Below are positions 8,157-16,158 of a stretch of 16,969 nucleotides of DNA, one piece after another. The notes under the pieces were generated by a model. The model saw nothing but the letters and a program-made list of their open reading frames with translations. It made no database searches and was not told where the DNA came from. A program made the translations under genes and the position numbers. Positions within the stretch are counted from its first letter, which is position 1. Every line of letters starts with the position of its first letter. Origin of the DNA: Pinguiococcus pyrenoidosus (taxonomy: Eukaryota > Sar > Pinguiophyceae > Pinguiochrysidales > Pinguiochrysidaceae); the NCBI GenBank assembly GCA_019677205.1, contig JAAMXY010002165.1:1-16969 (forward strand), in the 5' to 3' direction.

Positions 8157-9829
8157 ATGAACAAGTCCGAAGTCGTCGGAATTTCCCGCCAAAATCCCCG
8201 TTTGAACCGCTGGCAACTCCCGAAGTTCAAGTGCCACAGCGCCATGGAAGCGCTGCAGAAGTTCATCCAGGAGAACGACGATGCGAAGGCCAGCTCTGAC
8301 GCGGCGGCAGACGCGTCCAAAAGTGACAGCGGCGCAGATGCGGTGGCGGCGGCGGCGGCGGTGCCGGAGACGCAGTATCTCTTGCTGACTGGCGCCGTAG
8401 ACACCGACGCAGTGACCAACAAACGCGATCGCGACGCCAGTAGAGACCTCTCTATTCCGCACGTGTTCTGGCTGCCGGAGCGCGTGGCCATCAAGGCCGT
8501 GTTTAGCGGCGCTCTGGCCAGTCACTCTTTGGCCGTGGCGGAGAGTGGCGTGGCCTTCGCTTGGGGTCTCAACACGTTCGGTCAACTTGGGGTGGATCAG
8601 GCCGCAGAACTCATCTACGCGCCGACACCGGTGGCTGGCGTCCAGGGCAAGGTGCTGCAGGCGTCGTGTGGGCGCTATCACACGCTTCTGTGCACGGAAG
8701 ACGGAGAGCTGCTGGGCGCCGGGCGGAATGAGGAAGGCCAGTTGGGACTGGGGAGTCTGTCGCCCAAGGAAAGTCGCTCTTTCGTACCGGCGCGCCTTCC
8801 CAAAGACACTCGCGTGGTCAATGTGGCCTGTGGCTTCAATTTCAGCCTCTGCGTGGACCACAACGGCACGCTCAGCGCCTGCGGATACCCGGAGCATGGC
8901 GTCTTGGGCAATGGCTCGGACGGCAAGCGTCTGGAACGCGCGGGGAAGTTGGACTACGATTGCGAGTCAAGCTTTGAGCCCGTGCAGATCTTCATCAGCG
9001 TGGACCAGCGGCCAGGAGGGCGCCGCATCGAGCAAGCGCTGCAGCCGGCGCCGCGGATCAAGCAGGTGGCCTGCGGAAGGGAGCATTGCCTGGCGCTCGA
9101 GGACGCCGACAGCGCATCGAACGGTAGACCGCGCGTGTTCTCGTGGGGATTCGGAGGGTATGGCCGCCTTGGACATCGCGGCCAGACCGAGGAAATGCGG
9201 CCGCGGCTCATCGCCGAGTTTGACTCCGCCAGACAGCTGCCCGTCGCCTCCGTGCATTGCGGAGCGACCTGCTCCTTTGCGATAGACGCGAGGAAGTCGC
9301 TCTTCTACTGGGGAAAGGTGCGTCCAGCCTGTCATCCTGTCGGACGTTGAGCTCGTGCCTCCACGCGTTGCCTTGAAACTAAGCATAAAGCACGCCAAAA
9401 CAACCTGGGTAGGTGCCGAACGCGGCGCGAGGAGAGGCCACGATGTATCCGCAAATGGTCCAGGATCTGTCCAACTGGGAGACCACGAGCTGCGCTGGCG
9501 GGCAGGAGGCGATCTTCGCCGCCGCAGAGGGGAAGATAGTGTGCTGGGGCTCATCGATAGCACGCGAGCTCGGCTTGGGCGAGTTCGGCCCGCGCGGCCA
9601 GAGGAATCCAAACCTGAACGCGCAGTTCGACAAGTGGAACGTGACCACGGTGTGTGCAGGCTATGCACATGCGGCGTTCTTGGCAACGCCTGCAGAGGGC
9701 TGCGACCCTGCCGAGACACCCGAGTTCGTGCCGCCAGAGCCCAAGAGGATTGTGAAGGAGAAGCCCGCGAAGCGCCCGGCCAAGGCCAAGGGCAAGGCGA
9801 AGGGCGGCAAACGGCAAAAAAGAAAGTGA
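8157..9829 (+). CDS. RCC2: RCC2-like seven-bladed beta-propeller protein
   Basis: Two exons, 8157-9317 and 9413-9829, encode 525 residues (human RCC2 522). The 95-base intron has donor AAG|GTGCGT and acceptor GGGTAG, phase 0. RCC2 (TD-60) is a chromatin and centromere-associated protein of the RCC1 superfamily, acting in mitosis and in Rac1/RalA signalling in animals. Visible support: successive RCC1 blades (FAWGLNTFGQLG, GAGRNEEGQLGLGS, FSWGFGGYGRLGH), the RCC2-specific GNGSDGK and YDCE block, and RGEATMYPQMVQDL read directly across from the second exon; RCC2 has SRESTMYPKAVQDL there. I chose the ATG at 8157; further upstream the frame has no ATG. Unlike animal RCC2, whose basic region is N-terminal, this protein has its Lys/Arg-rich stretch at the C-terminus (about the last 28 residues), a likely nuclear signal. 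The TGA stop abuts a hexanucleotide repeat. UVR8 or other RCC1 paralogues are much less likely given these RCC2 blocks. Confidence 0.9.
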
Positions 9830-9842
9830 AGGTGACGCGGAA

Positions 9843-9884
9843 GGTGAAGGTGAAGGTGAAGGTGAAGGTGAAGGTGAAGGTGGA
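9843..9884. repeat. GGTGAA hexanucleotide repeat just after the RCC2-like stop
   Basis: Six perfect ggtgaa units (9843-9878) and one variant follow directly on the 3' end of the coding region. The stop codon itself (9827-9829, gtgaag context) resembles the unit. The tract lies in the presumed 3' UTR in the 176-base gap before the convergent URI1-like gene. Confidence 0.9.
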
Positions 9885-10005
9885 AGGGAATGCAACGTAC
9901 TACGTATATCACCGTGAATACACTACCACCGTGAACACAAGCCTTGTGCTCGGCATGCATCTTCACGCGTCGCTTCTAGAATGGACGATGCACTGCTGAT
10001 CCAGT

Positions 10006-10941
10006 CTAAGGTGTTGATTTTGGTTTGGTCTGCTGCGCGGACATCATGCGCTGCTCGCGCTTTCGCTCCCGATTTTGCTTGAATCGGGAAGGACGCGCTG
10101 GCGCCTTCGACGTCGACGCCTTGCTCGCTCCTGCTTCCTGCTTGGCCGCGTCTCTCCTCTGGCTCCCATGTGGTCTTTCAACGATGCGTGCCGAAAAGGC
10201 CTCCGGTTGCTCCCCGGACTTTTCAGAGGACGCATCCGCTGGCGCCGCAGGTCTAGTAGCCTTTTCCTCTTCGCTGCCCTGCTGCTCCACATGATCGCTC
10301 CGTCCTCTGTTTCCATGTCCCTGTTTCTTCTCCTCCTGCGCCTCTCTTTTGCTGTCCCTGCGCGACTTCTTCTGCGACTCCGCATTCAGAAAGCCTTTCC
10401 TCCACTGCGACTTCTTCTTGCTCCTCGTCCCTGGCTTGGCCGTCTGCGGCGACGCTTTTGCCTTGGCAGCGGTGGCGCCGCTTTCCTTCGGTCTGTCAAG
10501 CACCTCGGCAGCATCGGCCTTCTCCCTCTCGTCGCCCTTCATCCGCCGCTCCAGCTCCTGCAGAGCCCTCGCCAGCTCCGCGGGGCCTTCCAGGCGGCCA
10601 AGGGCCGGGTCCAGCGGCGTCGCCTTGGCGTCCACGAGCTTTCCCTGTGCGTCGTACTCCTCCTGGATGTCCACCGTGGGCAGCGGCATCGGCGAAGGCG
10701 CGTCGGAGGCAGGAGCTGGCGCGCGCAAGTTGGCCAGACGGCGTTCCAGCAGCTGCCGGGCCTGCTTGGCGCTCCTCCAGCTGTAGAGCTGCTGGCCTAG
10801 CCCCACGAGCACCTCGTTGCTGCGGAAGCTCCTGCCGTGGAAGAACGCCACGGCGGTCAGCGGCACCTTGAGCGGCGAGGACAGCGTGTCGGGCAGGGAG
10901 GCCAGCGTGGCCAGGGTGCTGCGCAGCTCTGCTTCGGACAT
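10006..10941 (-). CDS. URI1: URI1-like unconventional prefoldin (RPB5 interactor)
   Basis: Intronless as read, 311 residues. URI1 is an alpha-prefoldin-like subunit of the R2TP/prefoldin-like co-chaperone, which helps assemble RNA polymerases with RPB5. Visible support: the prefoldin core LASLPDTLSSPLKVPL (residues 13-28), then FFHGRSFRSNEVLVGLG and SAKQARQLLERRL, which follow URI1's LPD, HTNEVTVLLG and SAKQA positions one for one. The C-terminal EAFSARIVE (about 247-255) matches the URI EAFSGxVVE box, and a basic SRFKQNRERK (about 284-293) sits where URI1 ends with its SKFK segment. The middle is long, charged and probably disordered. I chose the ATG at 10941. This leaves only about 14 residues before LPD, where human URI1 has a longer first helix, so an unseen upstream exon is possible. 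The gene is convergent with the RCC2-like gene and follows the PP2A B'' gene on the same strand. Human URI1 is longer, at about 535 residues. Confidence 0.8.
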   Translation of the reverse strand: MSEAELRSTLATLASLPDTLSSPLKVPLTAVAFFHGRSFRSNEVLVGLGQQLYSWRSAKQARQLLERRLANLRAPAPASDAPSPMPLPTVDIQEEYDAQGKLVDAKATPLDPALGRLEGPAELARALQELERRMKGDEREKADAAEVLDRPKESGATAAKAKASPQTAKPGTRSKKKSQWRKGFLNAESQKKSRRDSKREAQEEKKQGHGNRGRSDHVEQQGSEEEKATRPAAPADASSEKSGEQPEAFSARIVERPHGSQRRDAAKQEAGASKASTSKAPARPSRFKQNRERKREQRMMSAQQTKPKSTP

Positions 10942-11450
10942 CACGGCCGTGGCAACTCACTCCCCGCTGCACTGGAAGGAGGGGCGGCGCGGAAGTTGAG
11001 GGGCGGCTTGGGGGGGATAGGAAGAGGAACAATCTGGCGAGGATCCAGGCCGTATTATGGCTGGAATAAGAGCGGGAAGCGACTCTCGGCTTGGCTAGGT
11101 ATGGGCTTCTTGGCTTGTGGCGGCTGGCTGCTGCACAGGTTGTTCGGGGCATGGGCGATGCGGAAGCTCTTCTCTTGACGGCGAGATTGGGCTCTTCGTA
11201 TGTGCGTGGATGCAGTCGTGCCAGAAATGCGTGGAACGAGGATGATTCATGCGCACCCGAGACACGGCACATGGACGAAGCGAGTTGTGGCTGGCTGGCC
11301 GCGTTCGATTTGCGTAGGCTTGATCGGGAGAGGCAGCGCAACTAGCTCAAGCCAAGAGGTGGTGGAGCACCTCGGCCGCGGAACGGGGAAGGGGGCGCGA
11401 AAGTACACCAACGGCATTAGAAAAATCAGCACCATCAAGAGGGACCGTGC
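10942..11450. other. Intergenic region between PP2A B'' and URI1-like genes
   Basis: About 509 bases downstream of the PP2A B'' stop and upstream of the URI1-like start, both minus-strand genes. It should contain the PP2A gene's 3' end and the URI1 promoter or leader. In the URI1 mRNA sense there are pyrimidine-rich stretches near 11000-11030. Short frames on the plus strand (for example across 11200-11586) show no recognisable domain. I see no further gene. Confidence 0.4.
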
Positions 11451-13727
11451 TTACAAGGTGGCTCCGATGCCGTCGAGCTCGCCGTCGACTTCACTAGTTA
11501 TCCAGCCGAAGCGATCGGCATCCACCACTTCCATCAGCTCCCCGTCGGCAGCCTCGGCGTCTTCCTCCGCTGCTAACCGATTGTAATCGTAGAACGCGAA
11601 GCGATCCCAGTCGCACTCGAAGTTGTCCTCCCGCTTCTGTCGCTCCGAGAAGGGATCGCGCTGCTCGAACATGAAGAACTTGTTGAGGTTGAAAAGCACA
11701 TCGAACAGCGCGCCGCCGACGTGGAGGGTGTCTGGCTTGGTCAAGTCAGACAAGCGAACAACGCCCGGATCGGCAGGCTTGATCATGTCGGTCAACTGGC
11801 ACAGAATATCTTCAAAGCAGATGGGCTCGTGGCCCAGGCAGTCCATGCGATGCGCCTGGACTTGATAGAAGTAGCGGAGGTCGCCGGGCGTGAGCTGCCC
11901 GTCCTCGTCTAAGTCACAGCACTTGAACCAGTATCGCAGACTGGGCTCGGTGCCCTTGTCCTCCTCACTGAGCATGAAGTAGATGAAGTCTTCGTAGGTC
12001 ATCATGTTTCTCGCCTTTCGCGTCCAGGGCTGCCCGGCCCGCTCCGCGCTCTCCTGCTGCCGCTGCGCGGCAGCGGCCGGCAGCGCCACCGGGAAGGGCC
12101 GATCCCCAACTTGAAAGATTCGCTGCACGATCGGCGAACTAAGGCTATGGTCGTTGTACTTCAGGAGGTCGTCCTCGCTGATCTTCATGTCGCGGTCGGT
12201 GTCCAGCTCCCAAAAGCGACAGTAGAGCACGTAGAAATGCTCGTAGCTGAAATAGTCTAGCACAGCGTTGATGTCCTCCTGCTCGTCGACGGTGAGGAAG
12301 GCCTCCACGAGATTGCTCTTCCGCAGCTCTCGCGCCGTGATGCGCCCCGTGCGCGAGGAATTGACGCTGTAGTAGATCCTCGCGATGACCGTGATGGCAT
12401 ACTTCTCCTGGAACTCGCTGTTCTCGAGGAACTCCAGGCCCGGGTGGAATCTCAGCAGCTCGCGCATGTATGGCAGGAAGTCCTCTCTCTCAATGTGCTC
12501 CTTCCCAGGCTGCTTCACCAGGCGGAAGAAGCGATCAATGAGGTCGAACGGCTCAATCTCCGCCTTCCAGAACCTCAGAAAGACGTCCTTGTCTATGCGG
12601 GCGCCCTCGGTGGGAAGCTTGTCCGCGCCGTCTCCGCCAAACGCGTCGGCCTTGAACGTCGTCAGGACGCGCTCGAAGAGGGGCACATTGAAGAAGCTCG
12701 GGAACTTGCACAACACCTTCGTGACGTGCACGAAGTCGTGGACGGTGAGCCCGCCGTTCGCCTCGTGCGGATCAAACATGTTGGACACGGCCTCGAGCTT
12801 CAAGTCCAGGCTGTCCTGCGGCAGCCGCCGGCCGCGACCCCTGCCTCCTTCTCCCTTGAAGTAGAACGCCGGGAGGTCACCGCGCTGCCGCGTGCGCAGC
12901 GGGCTCGCCCCGTCAAATGACGCGCCGCTGGCATCCGTGGTGCTCATCTGATCCTCGGCCACGCTTCCCAGCACGCCGGCCGCTCGTTCGGCGCCAATGA
13001 CTATCCCCGTCGCTGCCGCAGTTCCCAGGGAGGCCTCCGAGTTCTTCTCCCGCCGCTTGTTGGGCGAGTAGAGATCCGCAAAGCTGCTTGCGTCCTTGAC
13101 CTGATGGTCGATCTTCCGCTTCGGGGATCTCGCGAGCGCCAGGGAGATGACGCTCTTGCCCGCGCTCCCGCTCCCTCCGCTGTCCGCCTCCCTCTCCGCT
13201 AGCATGAGTTCCCTCGCTGACCGGGTCGGCGACTTCGGCGGGGAGGACTGGTGCGCAAAGCCAATGCTGGGGTTGAACGTCAACGTCGGCACGAACACGT
13301 TGCCCAAGCTTGACAGGCCCAGGGACCCACCGCCCAGAGCCGAGCCAGGCGCCTGCGGCGGCATGACCTTGCTCCCCCGCGGGCTGGAGCTGGCCGACGG
13401 ACTGGGCGAGTTCAAATTGAGCTGATTGAGCAAGTTGCCGCTGCTGAGGACCTCGTCCACGGCGCATCGCACGAGTTCCTCGGTCTCTTCGATGCTCAGC
13501 CACTTGAGAAACAGCTCATCGAGCTTGGCCCTCACCAGCGGATGGCGCTCCGCAGCAGTCTCGATGCTCAGCATGTCATGCACGGCCTCGTCGGACACGC
13601 GCAGCTGCTTGACACTGAGCAAACTGGCCGCCGACGGGGCGTTCGCGCTGGCCAGCGCCTCCGTGGCCGTCTCTGGCAGGTCCAGAGACGTGTCCATGCG
13701 AAGCTGCGAAGTCCCGGAGGTGCTCAT
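11451..13727 (-). CDS. PP2A B''-type regulatory subunit (PR72/PPP2R3 family) with EF-hands
   Basis: Intronless, 758 residues. B'' subunits dock on the PP2A scaffold and direct the phosphatase to substrates in a calcium-responsive way. Visible support: DLPAFYFKGEGGRGRG (about 282-297), matching the family's PxFYFP/GRG box; LPEFLENSEF-like HPGLEFLENSEFQEKYA; RYFSYEHFYVxYCRFWELDTD-like text leading into EF-hand loop DTDRDMKISEDD (about 508-519); YEDFIYFMLSEEDKGTEPSL; a second EF-hand loop DLDEDGQLTPGD (about 602-613); and FNLNKFFMFEQRDPF with DWDRFAFYDY at the end. Wording is closest to plant and animal PR72-type B'', not the diverged TON2/FASS type. The first 280 residues carry a helical segment (KWLSIEETEELVRCAVDEV) and then Ser/Pro-rich, likely disordered sequence with basic SPKRK and NKRREK patches, possible nuclear signals. 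The ATG at 13727 opens the frame. The divergent neighbour is the SDR gene about 700 bases away. Confidence 0.92.
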   Translation of the reverse strand: MSTSGTSQLRMDTSLDLPETATEALASANAPSAASLLSVKQLRVSDEAVHDMLSIETAAERHPLVRAKLDELFLKWLSIEETEELVRCAVDEVLSSGNLLNQLNLNSPSPSASSSPRGSKVMPPQAPGSALGGGSLGLSSLGNVFVPTLTFNPSIGFAHQSSPPKSPTRSARELMLAEREADSGGSGSAGKSVISLALARSPKRKIDHQVKDASSFADLYSPNKRREKNSEASLGTAAATGIVIGAERAAGVLGSVAEDQMSTTDASGASFDGASPLRTRQRGDLPAFYFKGEGGRGRGRRLPQDSLDLKLEAVSNMFDPHEANGGLTVHDFVHVTKVLCKFPSFFNVPLFERVLTTFKADAFGGDGADKLPTEGARIDKDVFLRFWKAEIEPFDLIDRFFRLVKQPGKEHIEREDFLPYMRELLRFHPGLEFLENSEFQEKYAITVIARIYYSVNSSRTGRITARELRKSNLVEAFLTVDEQEDINAVLDYFSYEHFYVLYCRFWELDTDRDMKISEDDLLKYNDHSLSSPIVQRIFQVGDRPFPVALPAAAAQRQQESAERAGQPWTRKARNMMTYEDFIYFMLSEEDKGTEPSLRYWFKCCDLDEDGQLTPGDLRYFYQVQAHRMDCLGHEPICFEDILCQLTDMIKPADPGVVRLSDLTKPDTLHVGGALFDVLFNLNKFFMFEQRDPFSERQKREDNFECDWDRFAFYDYNRLAAEEDAEAADGELMEVVDADRFGWITSEVDGELDGIGATL

Positions 13728-14425
13728 GCGTCTCGCTCAGGTGAAAAGTGCCGAAGCGGCGTTTTCAAGCTCAGCGCCTTGCTCGAGAAACAGCTTTTCA
13801 AACGCTCAAGGCGCTTTCTGCGCGGCCTTTGAAGCTTACGACGCTCGGAGCTCCGTCAGCACTTTCCTCCAGCTTTCTCCGCGCTTCGTAGCGTGAGAAT
13901 TCGGAGGTTTTGCTGCAGTTTCGCTGCTTTGAATGCCAAAAAAGGCCGTTTTGCTGCGCAGATGACGGTCCTATAACCACTTCATTTCCCCGGAGATTGT
14001 GGCTGGCGCGCCATCCAAAGCGGATCTAAGCGCAGTTCGACCGCCCAGACAGGGGTGCGAGTGGGAAACCAACTGCGGATTCGAATGGAGCTTTGGCGCC
14101 TGGGGGCTCAAAGCGCCAAAAAGCGCGCGGCACTTCGATCTTCACAGATCCCTTCAAACTTCTTGCTATTCAAATATTCTAAATCATACATTTTCCGGCA
14201 TCCTAGACAATTTACTGAGTTTAATCCCAACATATGTGAAACTAGGCACAACGACGAAAGTGGAACGCTCCGAACCTGAAACCGAATGGCGCTATTCAGC
14301 CACCCAATATTCAAATAGATCTTTTTACACGAAACGGCAGTGGATCCGCTGATTTCGCGGAGAAAAAGGCTCTTTTGGCGTCTGACGCATTCCGCAGGAA
14401 ACGCCGCACGTGGCCAATCCAAATC
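13728..14425. promoter_or_regulatory. Upstream region shared by PP2A B'' and SDR genes
   Basis: About 700 bases between divergent starts. It contains imperfectly repeated ttttcaa/gctcaaggcgc-like words near 13740-13830, an inverted pair of TTTGGCGC at 14092-14120, and a clearly more AT-rich stretch at about 14155-14345. Open frames through 13999-14352 lack any recognisable domain and look like chance. Regulatory function is inferred from position only. Confidence 0.35.
14092..14120. promoter_or_regulatory. Inverted pair of E2F-consensus-like TTTGGCGC words
   Basis: TTTGGCGC at 14092-14099 faces its reverse complement GCGCCAAA at 14113-14120 with 13 bases between. Each word fits the E2F/DP consensus TTTSSCGC, and the pair can also fold as an 8-base stem. 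It lies about 310 bases before the SDR start and 365 bases before the PP2A B'' start. The match is seen; factor binding is conjecture. Confidence 0.3.
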
Positions 14426-15996
14426 ATGCGCAACTCCGTGGTGTCTGTCCTCCTGCCCTCTCTGTCCTTCGCCGGCGCCCTCCTGACGCCCCGGCTGGCT
14501 GCGCCCGCAGGTAGGTGGCGCTGGCGGCCCACGCCGGAGATCAGCTGACCGCCGCAGTGACGTTGCTACGGCGTCAGGCGGCAGAGAGGCTTTGGCGATC
14601 AAGAAGAAGATGCTCGTGCTGGGCGGCACGGGCTTCGTGGGCAGTCGGGTGTGCGAGGAGGCCATCAAGAAGGTGGGGATACGCCCCTTTGCAAGGTCCG
14701 GCGGCTGCATTCCTTGCTGATTTCAGCGGTTGTTTTGGGCGGATTTAGGGCTATGCAGTCACCGCCCTGAGTCGGAGGGGTCAGAATCCGAAGCCGGATG
14801 ATGCCCAACTCAGTCAGGTCAATTGGCTGACCTGCGATGCTACGGAAGAGGCGCAACTTGGCAAGGTAGGTCACTTGCAAGAAAGGTCGTACTATTGATG
14901 CCATTACTGCCACTGCTGCCACTGCTGCCACTGATGCCACTGATGCCACTGACATGTCTTGGAATTGGAAGATCATGAGCGAAGTCGATCCAGATGTGGT
15001 TGTGCATGCAGTGGGACTTCTGTTCGACATCGACTCGGGCTTGGCCAATCTCAACCTCGTGGTCAGCGGCAGGTACGCCTCCTCTAGCCAGCACGGGATT
15101 GTGATCAGTACACGCGATCCATGGAGCGTTCGGTCAGTCGCTGACATTGCTCCTGTGCGAAGCAAATCTGTGCCAGGAGAGAAGTCCACATATGATGCGA
15201 TCACGCGCCAAACAGCGGAGAACGCACTGAAGAACACCATCTCTCCGGTGCGCCCCAAGCTCGTTGACCAGCAGCAACGGAGTCCTCTAATTCATGTTCC
15301 CCCTCCGTCTCTGGTTTTTGTTGTGGACAGCGGAATCCTCTAAAGTCCCTCAAGAAGCGCACCTTCGTGTTTGTCAGTGCAGCAGAGGCAGGATGGCCAG
15401 AAGTTCCTCTCGGCGACAGGGTGGAAAGCGTAAGTTGGAATCTTGCGAAAAAGATGCTGGGGCTTAGAGGGTTTCTGCCGTGTGCAGTTGAGCTGCAATC
15501 TTTCCGTGACGTTTCTCACGAGCATCTTTCCTCGCCTGGATAGTTGGCGCCGGAGTGGCTTGTGCGCTATCTTGGGGCCAAGCGCAGCGTTGAAGCAAGT
15601 CTTCTGAACGCGCAGAGCAACAACTTCCGACCGGTCATCTTCCGACCGAGTCTCATCTGGACCTGGAGCAAGCTTGACGTGCTCCCGGTGAGTTGGCGCC
15701 GCCTTCGAAGAAAGAAGCCGACGTTGGTTGCTTACGAACCGAAAATGGCATGCGTTGATTAGGTGATTCCAGTGTTCAACATCGCCAGCGCGATTGGACT
15801 GCCGTTCGTGGACAAGACCGTTCGAGTCGAGGTAAGGCGACAGGGTGAAGCACGACGTAGTGGTCATGCGGGCTGACAAAGGCTGGTTGCAAAGGATCTC
15901 GCTGCTGCCATTGTTGAAGCCGCGGGGACGGAGAGCGTGAGCGGCATTCAGCGCTTCAAGGAGGTTGAGGAATTGTCGTCAAAATCACGGGTATAG
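14426..15996 (+). CDS. Atypical short-chain dehydrogenase/epimerase (COQ11/NDUFA9-like), nine exons
   Basis: Reconstructed exons: 14426-14514, 14558-14672, 14749-14865, 14972-15072, 15163-15247, 15331-15429, 15544-15687, 15763-15831, 15895-15996. All junctions are GT-AG, and together they give one open frame of about 306 residues. Support: MLVLGGTGFVGSRV, the NAD(P)-binding glycine motif (48-61); GYAVTALSRRG for the second strand; VVVHAVGLLFDIDSGL; STYDAITRQTAENA; FVFVSAAEAGW (about 181-191); YLGAK (211-215), which fits the YxxxK catalytic pattern; and FRPSLIWTW. This is the NDUFA9-like/Coq11 group of atypical SDRs, which includes plastoglobule and mitochondrial quinone-related proteins. The first 30 residues (MRNSVVSVLLPSLSFAGALL) are hydrophobic, so an organelle or ER signal is likely; the destination is undecided. 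Donor choice for intron 1 is forced by frame: GTAG|GTGG, not the GTAGGT four bases earlier. Substrate unknown. The gene is tail-to-tail with the zinc-finger gene, 151 bases away. Confidence 0.85.
14895..14954. repeat. TGCCACTGM short tandem repeat in SDR intron 3
   Basis: Units of tgccactgc / tgccactga (9 bases) repeat about six times within the 14866-14971 intron, ending at a CTGAC branch-like site 17 bases before the acceptor. Confidence 0.75.
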
Positions 15997-16003
15997 CCAG
16001 GAC

Positions 16004-16045
16004 ACTTTCGCTTGCACTCTCGCTTGCCCTTTCGCTTGCCCTTTC
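16004..16045. repeat. 12-base tandem repeat between convergent SDR and zinc-finger genes
   Basis: Units actttcgcttgc, actctcgcttgc, cctttcgcttgc and a partial cctttcg follow each other just after the SDR stop. It is in the 151-base tail-to-tail gap and presumably falls in 3' UTR. Confidence 0.75.
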
Positions 16046-16129
16046 GAGAGGGGCTCGCTTTCATCGGAGATGCGGGGGATTCGTCGATGATGAAACCATG
16101 GGAATCATTCTTGCCGAAGAGGCAGCACC

Positions 16130-16158
16130 TGCGATCCTACTGCGGTCCTACTGCGATC
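16130..16158. repeat. 11-base direct repeat at the zinc-finger gene's stop
   Basis: tgcgatcctac, tgcggtcctac and tgcgatcc run in tandem. The minus-strand stop codon of the zinc-finger gene (TAG, 16148-16150) lies within the second unit. Confidence 0.6.

Noticed and set aside
10075-10800. 241-codon plus-strand Leu/Arg-rich frame opposite URI1-like gene
   Set aside because: Looks like tandem transmembrane helices because it is the complement of Lys/Glu/Arg-rich coding sequence; the URI1 core and EAFS box are on the minus strand.
13999-14352. 117-codon open frame upstream of the SDR gene
   Set aside because: No domain, spans a sharp base-composition change and lies in the promoter interval; probably chance.
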